Assembly: GCA_024036415.1 (NCBI GenBank)
Contig: JAMWET010000668.1
Coordinates: 1,265,501 to 1,329,500, forward strand
Direction: 5' to 3'
From: Prochilodus magdalenae
Lineage: Eukaryota > Chordata > Actinopteri > Characiformes > Prochilodontidae
Length of the DNA: 64,000 nt
Part shown: one piece after another, positions 1 through 11,720 of the stretch
Layout of the letters: every line of letters begins with the position of its first letter
Position numbering within the stretch: position 1 is the first letter of the stretch
Program-made: the position numbers and the translations under genes
Notes under the pieces: generated by a model
Seen by the model: only the letters and a program-made list of their open reading frames with translations
Told to the model about the DNA's origin: nothing
The model's database searches: none

Positions 1-1842
1 TGAGTTAAACAGTACTGTGATGTGTAATGAGAGTGAGAGTTTGCAATGTAGACCTGCTGAGAGACTTTAAGGGGTTAATGCTCTAGTTGTTGAGTGTATT
101 TTATTGCATTGACACTTATTACAGTTATTGCATACATTTTGATAGATATGACTGTGTCAAAACAAAGCAGAACTATAAGGTGAAGTTGCTCATCTGCCTA
201 TACGATAACTGTTCTTCAGCCTGACTTTGTTCTAGGAAAGACAGAACCGACTTAGGAAATATTTCTAATTGCTGAGCAGTACAGTGGAGTACAGGAGTAC
301 CAGTGTCTAGCATTTTCCCCTCCCAACCCCCCCACACAAGCCCTCCACCCTGCTCGAGGGTCTCGGTCGCAGTGCCGTAATTTCGTCTCCCGCTGAGCCA
401 CTTCCCGCTGCCTTCCTGCACTCTGCTCTCACAACGCTGCAGAAGCGTTTTACAAAGATACGTAATTTCCCACCATTTTCCATGCCAAATTGCTCAGAAT
501 TGTGACATTGCTGCATTACGGATATTTTCTCAGCTGCTTCTTCGGGTGAAGAACAAATCACTGTAGAATTATCACTATAGTGCACACCATTGTCATGTGA
601 GACTCGCATTTAAAAGGTGTGTCTCACGTTTCTTGCTCAAAAATCAATTTGTCAGCGCTGCGCAGAACAATCACTGTGGTTTCTTCTTGGATACAGGACA
701 CACGTTTTTCAGGCTAAATTATGGCCAGCTAAATTGACCTCAGTGTTTGCCTGGGAAAACAGTCAAGGATTACATGTAAAGCAAGATTACGTTTCAAAGA
801 CAGGACCATAATTTAAGTAGTAAGACGTTAGATTTCTTTAGAAGTCTGTTGTAAATTATGTTTTTTGTGGGGGTTTAATGTTGAGGTGTGGTCATTAAAA
901 CAATAAGCTGTACTGTGTGCAAATGACTTCATGCTGTTTTGACTAGAGCTGGAAGAATGAAAGATGAGCAGTTGTAATCGGGTGCGACAGGTCACTCGTC
1001 ACTGGGAGTTTTTGCATGTTGTCCCATCACTTCATTTGTAAGGAAGTCCACTGAGACCCATCTGCTTAGGGACAGTCTGGCGCACGCGTTCCGGAGATTC
1101 TACCAATTCCCCATAGCAGCACATAAATAAGGTCCAAAACTGATTCCAGTTTCACCAGGCATCATGTACAGTGTACAGTGCTCAGAATTCTCTGGCAGAT
1201 ACATACCATATTTTTTGGCATTTGAATATTTGGATAGCTTCATTCTTCAAGCCATTAAAATACTACTTTCACAAATTTTCTTTTCTCTTCATGATATGAT
1301 GTTACTGATCATTTCCTTCACACATAATCTGTCTAATTCATACTCCATGCAGCCCCTCCTCCAACCCCAGTCTTACTAACCATCTGAAGATTCATTGCAG
1401 AGATCGCGCAGTGAAAGATAATGCCAATGACATTTGATTTGCTGCTCTTTTTTCACCTGAGTGTTTTTTCTTCATCTGCTCATGTGGAGATTGAAGGTAA
1501 TTCAACACTAGAGTGACTCATCATTAAAGTGGTATTAAAAGACCAGACAGACTGGAACTAGCTGGTTAGCATGCTAACATCAGTAGATATTTCTGATACA
1601 TTGACATCTTTGGCATGATGTCAAATCAGTTATTTCTTTATAGAAGTCATCTTTTTGCATATCCCTTCTTTAAGTTTGAAGCTGTACGTAAACAGTCCCC
1701 GGTCAATAACTGCAAACATGAATGTGTGGACGTAACTAAAATGACCATTTACCAGCCAAATGCAGTCATCACAAAAGTGTCATGAGGTGTTGCTGGAGTC
1801 AGATAACCACAAAATAAAATAATTGCTGTGATGTCACAGGGT

Positions 1843-1847
<5 letters not shown>
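1..1847. other. unassigned non-coding stretch
   Basis: No gene, RNA or recognisable transposon was identified here. Open frames on both strands are at most about 100 codons and lack family motifs, splice-site context or a biased codon pattern. The sequence is AT-rich with a short GC-richer patch around 310-430. It is best read as intergenic or intronic vertebrate DNA. Confidence 0.5.
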
Positions 1848-1926
<79 letters not shown>

Positions 1927-2323
1927 AAAACCTACATACAGTATATATATCCACCTGTTTTTTTCCAAATACAATTCAGCCAATCAGAGCAGAACTTGTT
2001 TACTTTAGATCAGTACTGAAGGCACAGCAACAAAAAGATAAAGGTAAAAGGAATGTTTAGAGATTGGAAAATGGTGATGTGAAAAATGAATTATATATAT
2101 TATACATAAAACCACACAGATGTTATAAGGGCCCCATAAGTATATATGAGGCCCTCAATAGAAAAACATCAAGTTTCAGCATCATCTAAACACTAGGAGC
2201 TCTAATGACGTTTTTCACCCAGATTCATATGGGTGGAGCTATAGCTATAGTGCAGTCTATTGATTGGTCAAACAGTCATCACAGAATTGTAGTCATGCAG
2301 CGTTCCTGGAGCCAGATTACTGT
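1756..2323. repeat. pair of related dispersed-repeat segments
   Basis: The segment at about 1,756-1,807 and the one at about 2,269-2,323 share a string of matches in the same order: cagtcatcac, then a gtcatg run, then ctggag followed by cagat. They lie on either side of the AT microsatellite. They look like two diverged copies of one dispersed element, but its ends and class could not be set. Confidence 0.35.
1848..1918. repeat. (TA)n microsatellite
   Basis: An uninterrupted run of about 35 TA units. A short open frame through it encodes only alternating Ile-Tyr and is not a gene. Confidence 0.97.
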
Positions 2324-3660
2324 TAGAAAGACGTGAGCAAAGCAGAAATCACGCTCTGTGACCCTTGGCAAATGCACTAAAAGATGAAGCTCCTCAAATA
2401 CTGCTTTTCATGTGAAATGTTCATTGTTCACTGTTAACGGCAGATACTAGTGAAAAACCATGTGACCACACAAGCTAAAGGGAACTCAGTTATGTTCAAT
2501 AATGGACAGCTGACTCAGAGTGCTGTACTGTCCTGCAGAGCGCTGCAGAATGCAGAAAAAAGGTACATTTAAATGGAAACTATCTAGACTGGAGAAGCGG
2601 TACTGGCTGAAGGCTTCTACTGTCGCTGTACTAAAACAACTGCTCTGCCCAATGCTCCAGTTTTAACTGGAGCATCAATATGTGTCTCAGCATCCATCAC
2701 CATTATGAATTTCGACTACCTCAAAACAAGATTTGGATAGAGCTCAGATAAACAGCCGCATTGTGCTTCTCGTGTAAAACTTGCAGAAGCGCTTCTGTGC
2801 TAAAGCTACACTGAATCAGCTGCTCTTTTCTCACTGGCAAGTTTCACTGAATGTTCTCCAGTGAGGAGAGTCCAGAGACACATGACATGCGCTTGCTTAG
2901 GGGGAGCAATCTCGCCAGCAGGCAGCATGCACGTGTCAGTGTGTGCATGTGTACATTTAGCTTTTTTGGGGGACCAAAGCACATCATTAGAGTTAAAACC
3001 AATACATATGTATGTGAGCACAATTGGCCCCATTACGAAAAGTTGTTCTAGGACTGTTAAACAATTGAAATAATTGTATTATAATTTGTGTAGCTAATTG
3101 TCTTGTTTGATCAGAGTAGACTCTAAAGAAACAAAGGTGCATTTGATTATAGCCTCGTGATTGGACAAAAAAGCTTTTAGTAATTTGATAACTTTTTGTT
3201 TCCTTTATCATTTGAATGACAGATGATGAACACAAAAATGATATGATTGTAAACACAATATACATCAACTAGCTATTTCAACAAGAGTATTTGAGAACTT
3301 GAACAACAGGGCAACAACTGCAGATCCTATCACAGCAGTATAGAGAGCGTGATCAGCTGGGCTTCAGCCTACCATTCTGCAAATGTCTTATAGGTTAAAA
3401 TCATGACTTAAAAAAAATGTTATTACATTTTAATAATGTATTATTGGCATGTTATTAACATAAGAACATTGACAAGCCTGGTTGTTCCATATTTAACAGG
3501 AAAAAAATCATTTACTTAATGAATGAAAGTGGCATAAAGATTTGGCTTTGGTTCCAGCGGCTTATGGTGAGTTACATTGGGTTAGATGTGGGACGGTAGC
3601 ATTTAACTACAGTAATTCAGATGACAATGTAAATAACCTACAAAAGACAGAAATTCAAAC
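2120..3660. other. unassigned stretch with a short inverted repeat
   Basis: No gene is visible. Near 2,122-2,150 an imperfect inverted repeat (agggccccata facing tatgaggccct) may be a relic of a small MITE. The remainder carries only short frames on both strands and no protein motif. Confidence 0.35.
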
Positions 3661-3661
3661 T

Positions 3662-4035
3662 TGTGTGTCTGTGTGTGTGCTTGTGCATACGTGCGTGCGT
3701 AAGTGTGTGTGTGTGTGTCCACCTGCCGCACAGGGAGGGCTCTGGCTGCTGGGGCTGCAGGCGGTGCTTCTCTATGCCGGGGCCAAGGTCAGTGTGTTAC
3801 CGCGGGGCAGAGGAGGGGGCAGCAAGGGGTCGGCTGACTCTTCTATACACACACACACACACACACATACATACACAAACACACACCACCTCTGTGTCCA
3901 ATAGCGACCGCATCTGCAGCTGCGGGGGCTCCAAAACACACACTGCGGAGGACTGCATCCACACACACATACACACTCACAGACAAGTGAACACAGAGAA
4001 GCCCCATGAAACACACTCAGAGACACACGCAAAAA
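3662..4035. repeat. TG/CA-rich microsatellite cluster
   Basis: Interrupted TG repeats occupy about 3,662-3,720. CA repeats follow at about 3,845-3,895 and 3,959-4,035. The overlapping open frames of 106-138 codons on both strands are produced by these dinucleotides (long Cys-Val and Thr-His runs) and are not credible genes. Confidence 0.85.
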
Positions 4036-4123
4036 CACAGATGGAGGAAAAGAAGAACAAAAGAGAGATGAGAATCTAGTAAAAACATTCACTCATAAAG
4101 CTTTGCTCTGAAGTGCTTTCATA

Positions 4124-4236
<113 letters not shown>

Positions 4237-4254
4237 CTTAATGATAGATAGACC

Positions 4255-4293
4255 TTTTTTTTTTACCAACTTAATCGGTTGGTAAAAAAAAAA
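4255..4293. repeat. perfect 16-bp hairpin with T/A flanks
   Basis: Ten T followed by accaac (4,255-4,270) and gttggt followed by ten A (4,278-4,293) are exact reverse complements around a 7-nt loop. The arms might be the joined ends of a tiny foldback element, or a chance product of slippage next to the GATA array. Confidence 0.8.
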
Positions 4294-5296
4294 GTGAAAC
4301 TCTTGCCCTTTCGATTCAATCTCATCACAAGATTGTACACGACTCCCATCAATAGTCAAGAGGCTACAAAGAGAGGCTGAGATACACATGTGAGATATCA
4401 ACATGTGTAATTGATTTGTGTGTCCATCTACATTTCGTGTGGAACTGACAAATGGACACTCAGGAGGTCCCTAAGAGCTTAATCACGTACAAAACCCCTC
4501 ATTCTTCATTCAGTCGACATCAGAAACTTGTGAAATAACTTTCAAGAAGTGCACAGCTGCAGAAGTTTCTGCAGCAGCTTTGGAAAGTGTAGTATAACTC
4601 ATATTCATTTTGATATGAATTATACGGGTATCATGTTAAATGCAAGTGCCTTTAAAAATGCATTTAAGAAGACTGAAGATAAGACCACAGTGTATAACCA
4701 ATATATCCACCAATATATATATAGAAAAGGGGCACATATATGAGCTGTAGACTGATTAGTGCATTTCAGTTAGATGTTAGAAATGGATAACAGTGGCAGG
4801 CCAGTCAGAGCTATTTGCTGAAAACACTGAAAACTCTGAACGTGCATCATACACAGTAATATTATGTCTATTGCAAGCTTCAAACAAGGCATGTAACAAC
4901 CCTCTTAATCCATTAAATGTCCACAATGAAGTATAATACAATGGTCAAAGGCCTCATGTGACTCACTGTTAGCTTAGTGCTAACATAGTATATTCCCATT
5001 ATCACAAATGTGCTCTTTTTGTCCTACTTCCTGCCTAAAAGCTCTTGTAGATGAACAGATCCAAAAATATGGCCCTTATTTGGCTGATGTGTCAAAAAGT
5101 CATTCCAAGTGGGAATCCTAAACTGGAGGGACATTTCCTCTATTCTTTTGGGTCGCAGGGGCAGGTGCTGGACTTTATGGCAGCATCCATTGGCTGGAAG
5201 GCCTGAAACATCCTGGACAGGCTGTCGGTCCAATTTTATGTTCCTCTTGTACTGCCATGTTGAAATGACGTCACAGATTAGCAACTCAAAAAGTCT

Positions 5297-6119
5297 TTAA
5301 CCCATAAGAGCCCAGAGCCGTTTCCCCTTAAGGTAAAATAATGAAGGGTCAGTTATAAGATCATAAAAGATCAGTCTTATTGTGACAAAGAGGTCACATG
5401 GCATCTTCTGTAAGTATTATAGAGTCATAACACTGTAGCACATGTCACTACAACAACAATTTCATAACTGGTATTCCATCCTAGTTCTAGGAATGGCATC
5501 AGAATGGGTATATGTAATATAGAATATGGGTATATGTAATATAGAATATGGGTAGATGTAATATAGAATATGGCTGTATGTAATTATAGAATATGGGTAT
5601 ATGTAATATAGAATATGGGTGTATGTGTAATATAGGATATGGGTATATGTAATATAGAATATGGGTGTATGTAATATAGAATATGGCTGTATGTAATATA
5701 GAATATGGGTATATGTAATATAGAATATGGGTGTATGTGTAATATTGGATATGGGTATATGTAATATAGAATATGGCTGTATGTAATATAGAATATGGGT
5801 ATATGTAATATAGAATATGGGTATATGTAATATAGAATATGGGTATGTGTTATATAGAATATGGGTGTGTGTAATATAGAATATGGGTGTATGTAATATA
5901 GAATATGGGTATGTGTGATATAGAATATGGGTATATGTAATATAGACCATGTTATCAGAACATTAGAGCTCTTAAATGGGTTGAAACTTATAGGTACAAA
6001 AACAAGACTTGGACTCAGGGACTCCATGTATTTAGGTGAAGGATAAAGCTTTATAAACAACTTTACAGATTTTTAAAAGGCTTGTGACACATACGCCACT
6101 GTGGGCTCTTCTGGGTTAA
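5297..6119. mobile_element. piggyBac-like MITE flanked by TTAA
   Basis: TTAA at 5,297-5,300 is followed directly by cccataagagccca. At the other end tgggctcttctggg (6,102-6,115) is followed directly by TTAA at 6,116-6,119. The two 14-nt ends are inverted repeats with one mismatch. TTAA target duplication and termini beginning CCC are hallmarks of the piggyBac superfamily. The 815-nt interior has no transposase, so the element is non-autonomous. More than half of it is a 22-bp minisatellite. The terminal repeats and TTAA are read directly; the superfamily call is inference. Confidence 0.7.
5503..5948. repeat. 22-bp minisatellite, about 20 units
   Basis: The unit is close to gggtatatgtaatatagaat plus two more bases (at). 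It is repeated about 20 times with point variants (gggtgt, ggctgt, gggtag) and a few 1-2 nt indels. Because 22 is not a multiple of three and the unit has few stop triplets on the minus strand, two overlapping minus frames of about 160 codons stay open through it. They encode a Tyr/Ile/His-rich periodic peptide and are artefacts. Confidence 0.95.
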
Positions 6120-6364
6120 AAAATAATGTGGGAATCATAAGTCAGCATTAAAATGGACTTCCAGTGAAAGTCAAAAAACGTTGCGGATCCCACTTGGCTA
6201 TAGATGCAGCATAAGACTATAAAATATATTAAAATGAAGTTAATCACATTGCAGGATACTGTATATAGATACTCTATATACAGACTAAAGTGGGAGACCA
6301 ACATCAGCTCAGCAGAGGATATACTTTCTGCACCAATTGAGAAATTGGGCTTACCGCAGTAGCT

Positions 6365-7112
6365 GCTGATACAGTTTTACACTGCAGTCATTGAATCAGT
6401 CCTGTATAATAATATAATAAAGCCTCATAATACAGTCTGGTTTGGAGCGACCACAGTACAGGACCGGAACAGACTACAAAGAATGGTAAAGATGGTAAAG
6501 ACAGCTGTAAAGATCATTGGTGCTCTGCTTCCCAACCTTCATGACTTGTACTGTTCAAGAACCAGGAAACGAGCAGGGAACATCATCACAGATCTGCCTC
6601 ACCCTGGACACAACATATTCCAACCCTTCCTCTCCGTCAGGCATCACATGACCCTGTACACCAAGACAACCAGACACAGAAACAGCTTCTTTCCTTCAAA
6701 AACAGCTGACCAGTAACATCTGCTGACCCATAGTTACTCCTGTTCCTCCATAGTGTTTACCGGTTTCACTTACATGCCAGATTATATATTAGTTTCTTCC
6801 CCATTCATGTGTACTAATGCTGTTGCACTACCTGAACACTACTGCTTTATAACACTACTACCACTACTTTTTGTAAATAATGTGTAAACTGTACATTACT
6901 TGTCCATATATAGTTTGTTTAGTGCATGTATATAGTGTGTACTGTGTAGATTGTATATTGTACAGTGTCTAGATTGTGTATATTGCGAACTGTCAGTCAG
7001 TTATGTGTATATTGGTACTGTACTAGAAAGACACGAACTGCTGAAATCAAATTCCTTGTGTGCGTCAACATACCTGGCCAACAAACCTGATTTTGATTCT
7101 GATTCTCTGTAT
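6365..7112 (+). mobile_element. L2-type LINE, 3' end with reverse transcriptase C-terminus
   Basis: Decayed non-LTR retrotransposon remnant. The plus strand at about 6,480-6,715 encodes the characteristic C-terminal tail of L2-type LINE polymerases, with matches such as HPGHNIFQPF and RHRNSFFPSKT and ending in a stop codon at 6,714-6,716. Upstream, about 6,365-6,480 still shows the preceding conserved block (an Ala/Ile-Glu-Ser-Val-Leu motif and a tryptophan) with frame damage. The 3' UTR ends near 7,112 in a gattttgattctgattct-type tail, the short-period tail typical of L2 elements. The copy is 5' truncated, as expected from abortive target-primed reverse transcription. Class assignment is from remembered motif similarity. 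Confidence 0.85.
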
Positions 7113-7780
7113 GGATTAATTAACCACTTTAAACCTACATATGCATTAGCAGGCCCTCACTTCATAGATACTTGCCCTAGATATTAATTCATAATAGTCA
7201 GTGAAAAATAAGCCTGCAGTTTAGGGGATTAACAGACGTGCGCGTGCTACACAGCGTGTAAATGGATGGTTGTGAAAGTAACAGGGAGAGAGATGTGGAA
7301 CAGTGCAGGTATTACGTGCTCAGAGCAGATCCATTACCTGGATCATCTTCCCTTCGAGGGCCACACTCACTGCGGCCAGCACTGACATCTAACCCCACTC
7401 AAAGCCATGAGTCATCTGAGAACAGCTGGGTCAGTGTGAATAACTCTAATTCAGCTCTGAAGCATAAAGGAACAACAAGCAATCTTTCATTAAGTTCCAG
7501 CATTTTGCTTGTCGGTGGCAAAGTCAAGTGATTGGCCAAACTCTTGATATCGAATGTAAGAATGTTCAAGCTGACTGCTGAGAAGAACTACTGGGAGCTT
7601 TCACTTTTGTAACCTTGTATATATCACACTTACCACCACTAAGTGGTCTTTCAAAGCAGTCTTCATAGCACTTTATTTTACTAAGGTTCACATTCAGGTG
7701 CCCTCTATTAGCCCCCATCTACTCTGTCCATCACTGGAAGTGATAGCAGTGGTACTGCTATGGCCAGTAAGTGTACACTC
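7112..7780. other. unassigned stretch between LINE and MITE
   Basis: No gene or repeat was recognised. An 89-codon plus frame (7,262-7,531) has no recognisable motif and is treated as chance. Confidence 0.35.
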
Positions 7781-8260
7781 ACTGAACACTTCAGGTACAC
7801 TGTATCTACACTCATTGTTCTGTTTATCAGCTCCACAGACTAGGTGCAGTTGTAATTGCAGACTATTTCTCTGCATACATACCTTTATCTGATTTGTCAA
7901 TAGTCAGGACCCCTCAGGACCACCACAGAGCAGGTAATTTACCAATGATTCAGGTGTTGGATTATTCTCAGCACTGCAGTGACACTGACATGATGGTGAT
8001 GTGTTAGTGTGTGGATCAAACACCACAGTGCTGCTGGATGTTTTAACCAGACATCTCAGTGTCACTGCTTGACTGAGAATAGTCTACAAGCCAAAACTAT
8101 TCAACCAACAACATCCTGTGGGCAGCTGCATGAACACTAGAAGGACTAGAGGATGACTGCAACAAACTATGCAGCAACAGATGAGCTATCGTCTCTGACT
8201 TTACATCTTTGTAAAGTCTTTACATCTTTGAAATGGCCAGCACATGAAGTATTCACTTTA
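7780..8260 (+). mobile_element. long-palindrome MITE, copy 1 (degraded)
   Basis: Shares with the copies near 33.3 and 42.3 kb, in the same order, the block accaccacagagcaggta, then a 'ttattctcagcac' block, then cagtgacactgac, then 'tcctgtgggcagc' and 'agcaacagatgagcta'. Its outer part (acactcactgaacactt) resembles the terminal repeat of copy 3. No coding capacity. It is a non-autonomous DNA element of a family I remember as abundant in ostariophysan fishes. The superfamily is not assigned. Confidence 0.7.
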
Positions 8261-8399
8261 CACAACTACTTCATGCCTACTGGACCAACAGAAATTGGTC
8301 AAACTTACTTTAAATTAAATATCAGACATTAAAATGTAAGAACGTCTTTTCTTCTACTGTAAAGTTCCTATGTTGACGTTGTTGTACAATCTATTGATT

Positions 8400-8610
8400 T
8401 ATAATGAAGTCCTCTCATCCTCTTCCTCTAAACCTTATCCTTTTGGTTAACGGGTGGTACTGGAGCCTATCCCAGCACTCCATGGGCCGAAAACAGGTAA
8501 CATACACATTCACACCCTGGAGGCAATTTAGTATCTTCAACTTACCGGACTGCATGTGTTTGGACCATGGGAGGAAACAGTAGCACCTTACATAGTCCAG
8601 CTGCATGTCT
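8400..8610 (+). repeat. degraded common fish dispersed repeat
   Basis: Contains, in order, a 'ggagcctatcccagc' block, 'acacattcacaccc', 'ggcaatttag' and 'ccatgggaggaaac'. These are the landmarks of a dispersed repeat family very common in teleost genomes. It has no intact coding sequence. The match rests on memory of the family's conserved words, and the ends are approximate. Confidence 0.55.
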
Positions 8611-8919
8611 GTTTCCACATGAGCACATGTGATTGTTAATATGTTAGCTGAATATAAATCGAATACTAAGAACATTTATTTGAAGAAAAACACTTTATAG
8701 CTTGTCACAATTTGTCAATTTAATTAGTTTATAAAATAATGCATTATGATGTAGCAAGTGCCATGATGAAGGGCAAGTGACATAAACTGAACCTTCAAAA
8801 AGCTCAAAGCACAAAAGCTAAGAATATTGTATGTCTTTAACATTGATAATTTGCTGGGTTTTGGACCTTTGACAGGACCTGTGATGCACATTTGAAATCT
8901 TCACAGGAAAACAATGTAA

Positions 8920-10300
8920 CTCAAGTTGTCTGCATTACCACTTAAACTAAACAGCTTCTTAGTCATACCAGGTACATCAGTAGAAAGTTTTGATGTCACA
9001 ATCAGTCCCGATCTGGCCGCCGATGGGCATATTATTAATATCACTGGAATAGCTTTTCTACATCTACATCTAGCTTTTCTACAATTGAGAAATGCACTGT
9101 CCCTACAGGATGCAGAAAAGCTAGTTCACACCTTTATCTCTTCAAGGCTGGGTTATTGTAATGCCCTGCTTTCTGGGTGTTAGTCCAAATCCTTAGTTAG
9201 TCCTTACAAGAACTAGAAAGTCACCCCAGTCTTATCTAACTACACTGTTTATCAGTTAAATTCCATATTGAGGATAAAATTATTCTTCTGATGTATAAAG
9301 CTCTAAACGACTGAGCTCCTATATACCTCACTGAACTTATCCTGTATTATGAACCATCATGTGACCTTAGGTCTCAAAGTGCGGGCTCCCTATTAGTGCC
9401 TAGAATTAACAAAGTTACAAAGCTACCGAACGCTGACTGGTAGGTTATTCCAAAGCTGGGGGTCCTTGTATGAGAAGGCTCTGCTCCCCAGCTTTGGAAT
9501 AACCTACCTGTCAGTGTTCGGGACTCAGACACAGCCTCAATCTTTAAATCCAGGCTTAAAACCTTCCTGTTTAGTCAAGGTTTTGGTAATTAGTCTTTTC
9601 TTTCTGCTAGATAAAAGGTGCAGATCTAGGGGTCCACTGACAGAGAGTGTTTGGTAAGCTGGGAATGTTGGTGCTGTCGTTCTGCTGCTGTTCATGTTCA
9701 CTCAGGTTTGTTGACGGTGGAGCAGAGGGGCGCTGACTTCTCAGGGAGACCTCATGTCTTTGTGACCTTCTGGTTCTCCTTTAGTTATGCTGTAATAGTC
9801 AGGCTTGCCGGAGTCACTGCTGCACTCTCTTAACACCATATAGTGTGTTCAGGTCTTCTGTCAGAGCTAACAGCCTGGCTGTTCTCTTTTTCTGCATTGA
9901 ACAGCCCATCCTGTGTGGCCTGATGCTGATACATGTGCTCTGTCCGGGTGCCACTGCTTTCCTTCAATCACCACAGAGCTCCTGGCTGTCCTGCACTGTG
10001 GAAGCTTGGCCTGCATCCTGCTGACCCATTCAATGACCCAACTACTTAATTACAGACTAATCAGACATTTATTCCTCTACCTTACAAACACTGAGCGCTC
10101 CATTGCTTTGCTTGTCTTGTTATCTGGAGTGGACTTGAGGAGGATGGGTACCCTTTCTTCCTTTTTAACTCAGGGAGTTTTTCCTTGCCTCTGTCACCCT
10201 TGGCTTGCTCACTGGGGGCTCGGACACCAGGCGTTTGTAAAGCTGCTTTGTGACAACATCCGTTGTAAAAAGCGCTATATAAATAAATATTGACTTGACT
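8920..10300 (+). mobile_element. L2/CR1-like LINE, 3' portion
   Basis: Plus-strand remnant of a non-LTR retrotransposon polymerase. The frame at about 8,926-9,183 ends in the motif SSRLGYCNALLSGC. This is the conserved 'SRLDYCNAL' block after the reverse transcriptase core, with D changed to G. Further fragments in other frames read as the 'HITPVLSSLHWLPV', 'LLYKALN' and 'LWNNLP' regions up to about 9,570. The 3' end near 10,300 closes with agcgctatataaataaat and a ttgacttgact tail, typical of this LINE group. Several stops and frameshifts make it dead. It carries a local inverted duplication at 9,426-9,521, and about 400 nt before the tail (around 9,650-10,100) may be a further UTR or an insertion. 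Confidence 0.8.
9426..9521. repeat. fold-back: 36-bp inverted repeat inside the LINE
   Basis: The left arm 9,426-9,461 and right arm 9,486-9,521 are reverse complements at 34 of 36 positions (mismatches at arm positions 7 and 13), with a 24-nt loop. The right arm sits in the normal LINE order (it encodes the 'LWNNLP' region), so the left arm looks like an inverted copy added to it. Confidence 0.9.
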
Positions 10301-11080
10301 AATTAGAACTAATAGAAATTCTAACCTTGATAATGGAGAGTGTGCCCGTTTTGGATGAAATATGCCCCCATAATTTTATCCTTCATCACAGCTTTATTGT
10401 TGCTGCTGGATTTCTTAGTGTTAAATGGCACAAATAAGATCTTTACTAAGATGGTAAGGTCATTACAATTTTTACCATTTTTTTTTTTTGTTAGGAGCAA
10501 TATGCAATCAGAGCAATGCAGAACACAAAATGCAAGACATTGTCAAATTGCCTATTCGATTCGGCTTCAGTGTCTTTATCATGAAGTGCTATATTTGCAT
10601 TACCGGTTTGCTATGTGTATTAACATTTATGTAGAACCTGATTTCCCTAAGACTAATTCCTCATTAGTTCAGGGGTGCCAAGAAAATCGTCTTTTTGTTT
10701 CTTAATAGTTCATCAGATTTGCTTTCCTTTATCTACCATCTTCAAACATGTTCATCCATGGACTCCAGGGAGGTGTTGGACAGATATGTCCACTCACCAA
10801 ACCTGGCTTTATTTCAGATCTATTGGCGTTACGTACCTATGAATTAATAGACAACCCCGTTATCGACCTGTCGAGCAAACACACAAACATATGACAGTCC
10901 CTGGCAGCGGTCAGGTCATACAGAGCACGGCCAGCACCCGGCCACAGGAGACAACATTGTATTTGTGCTGCGCCTTTTGTTGCTCTTTCCCCAGCCAGCA
11001 GCCTTGGTTCGGTGGAAGAGAGACCTCTCCTTGTTTCCAAGCAGCTCCACCCCTCCCACCCAGGCTGGAGGTTGGGAACA
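10300..11080. other. unassigned stretch
   Basis: No gene or clear repeat seen. The 121-codon plus frame at 10,340-10,705 has an unbiased, Phe/Leu/Ile-rich composition, no motif and no flanking splice signals that stand out, so it is left as chance. Confidence 0.35.
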
Positions 11081-11720
11081 GCCAGTGCTGTTCATTGTGG
11101 GGGCTTTCGGTACACCGAGGAGGCTGCCAGCAGGTAGCCATGGCAACAACATTGCTTTCACTTGCTACTTTTTTTCTGCTTTAAAAGGGACTGTGGAGAA
11201 TTGGAGGGGCCCTCATCACAGGCTAAATTAAAGGGGTCACAGTCATTTGCTGGCACCAGTTGAAATAATCATGGAGACGGATGTGTTGCAAAGCAACAGT
11301 GAGATGGAAGAAGTAGAAATGACCATATTAAACGCAGACAGCTCGCAACTGTAATAAGATTCTTTCTTTTTTTTTCTTTCTCTTTTATTTCTGAACGCAC
11401 ATCTGAAGGCAAAATTGATAGGCATTCTTTTGAGTTTGCCATAATCAAAAATGCAAGCTGAAAGTGCACGGCGAAGGAATGATTAACATTCGTTCCAATC
11501 CGACCACACAGAAAGGTAATTATTAGCACTGAACGTGGCACACCGGAGCACTCGTTTTAAAGGTGTTGCCGGTGAGTTACATCAATTAATGCAAACCCAG
11601 AATCTCTGAATAGAAGCGTTGTTGGCTGCACGGCTTGCATGATTATTGCAACTTATTGGATACGAGCTATTGAATATTCAATAGCAATATTAGGTGCTTA
11701 CAGGGAGTCGCCCACATTCC
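11080..11720. other. low-repeat block, possible conserved non-coding element
   Basis: This block is free of recognisable transposons and has balanced composition. It has short homeobox-like and AT-core motifs and a perfect 20-bp palindrome at 11,666-11,685. Overlapping frames of 60-97 codons on both strands show no protein motif. Blocks of this texture in fish gene deserts are often enhancers, but conservation was not tested, so this is only an inference. Confidence 0.25.

Noticed and set aside
3542..4092. ORFs of 106-138 codons on both strands
   Set aside because: Driven by TG/CA dinucleotide repeats and overlapping on opposite strands; no motif.
5462..6060. Two overlapping minus-strand ORFs of about 160 codons
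   Set aside because: They are produced by the 22-bp minisatellite, whose unit lacks stops in these frames; the peptide is a simple periodic Tyr/Ile/His repeat.
6247..6285. Near-palindrome ctgtatataga/ctatatacag
   Set aside because: Short, AT-dominated and imperfect; expected often by chance in this composition.
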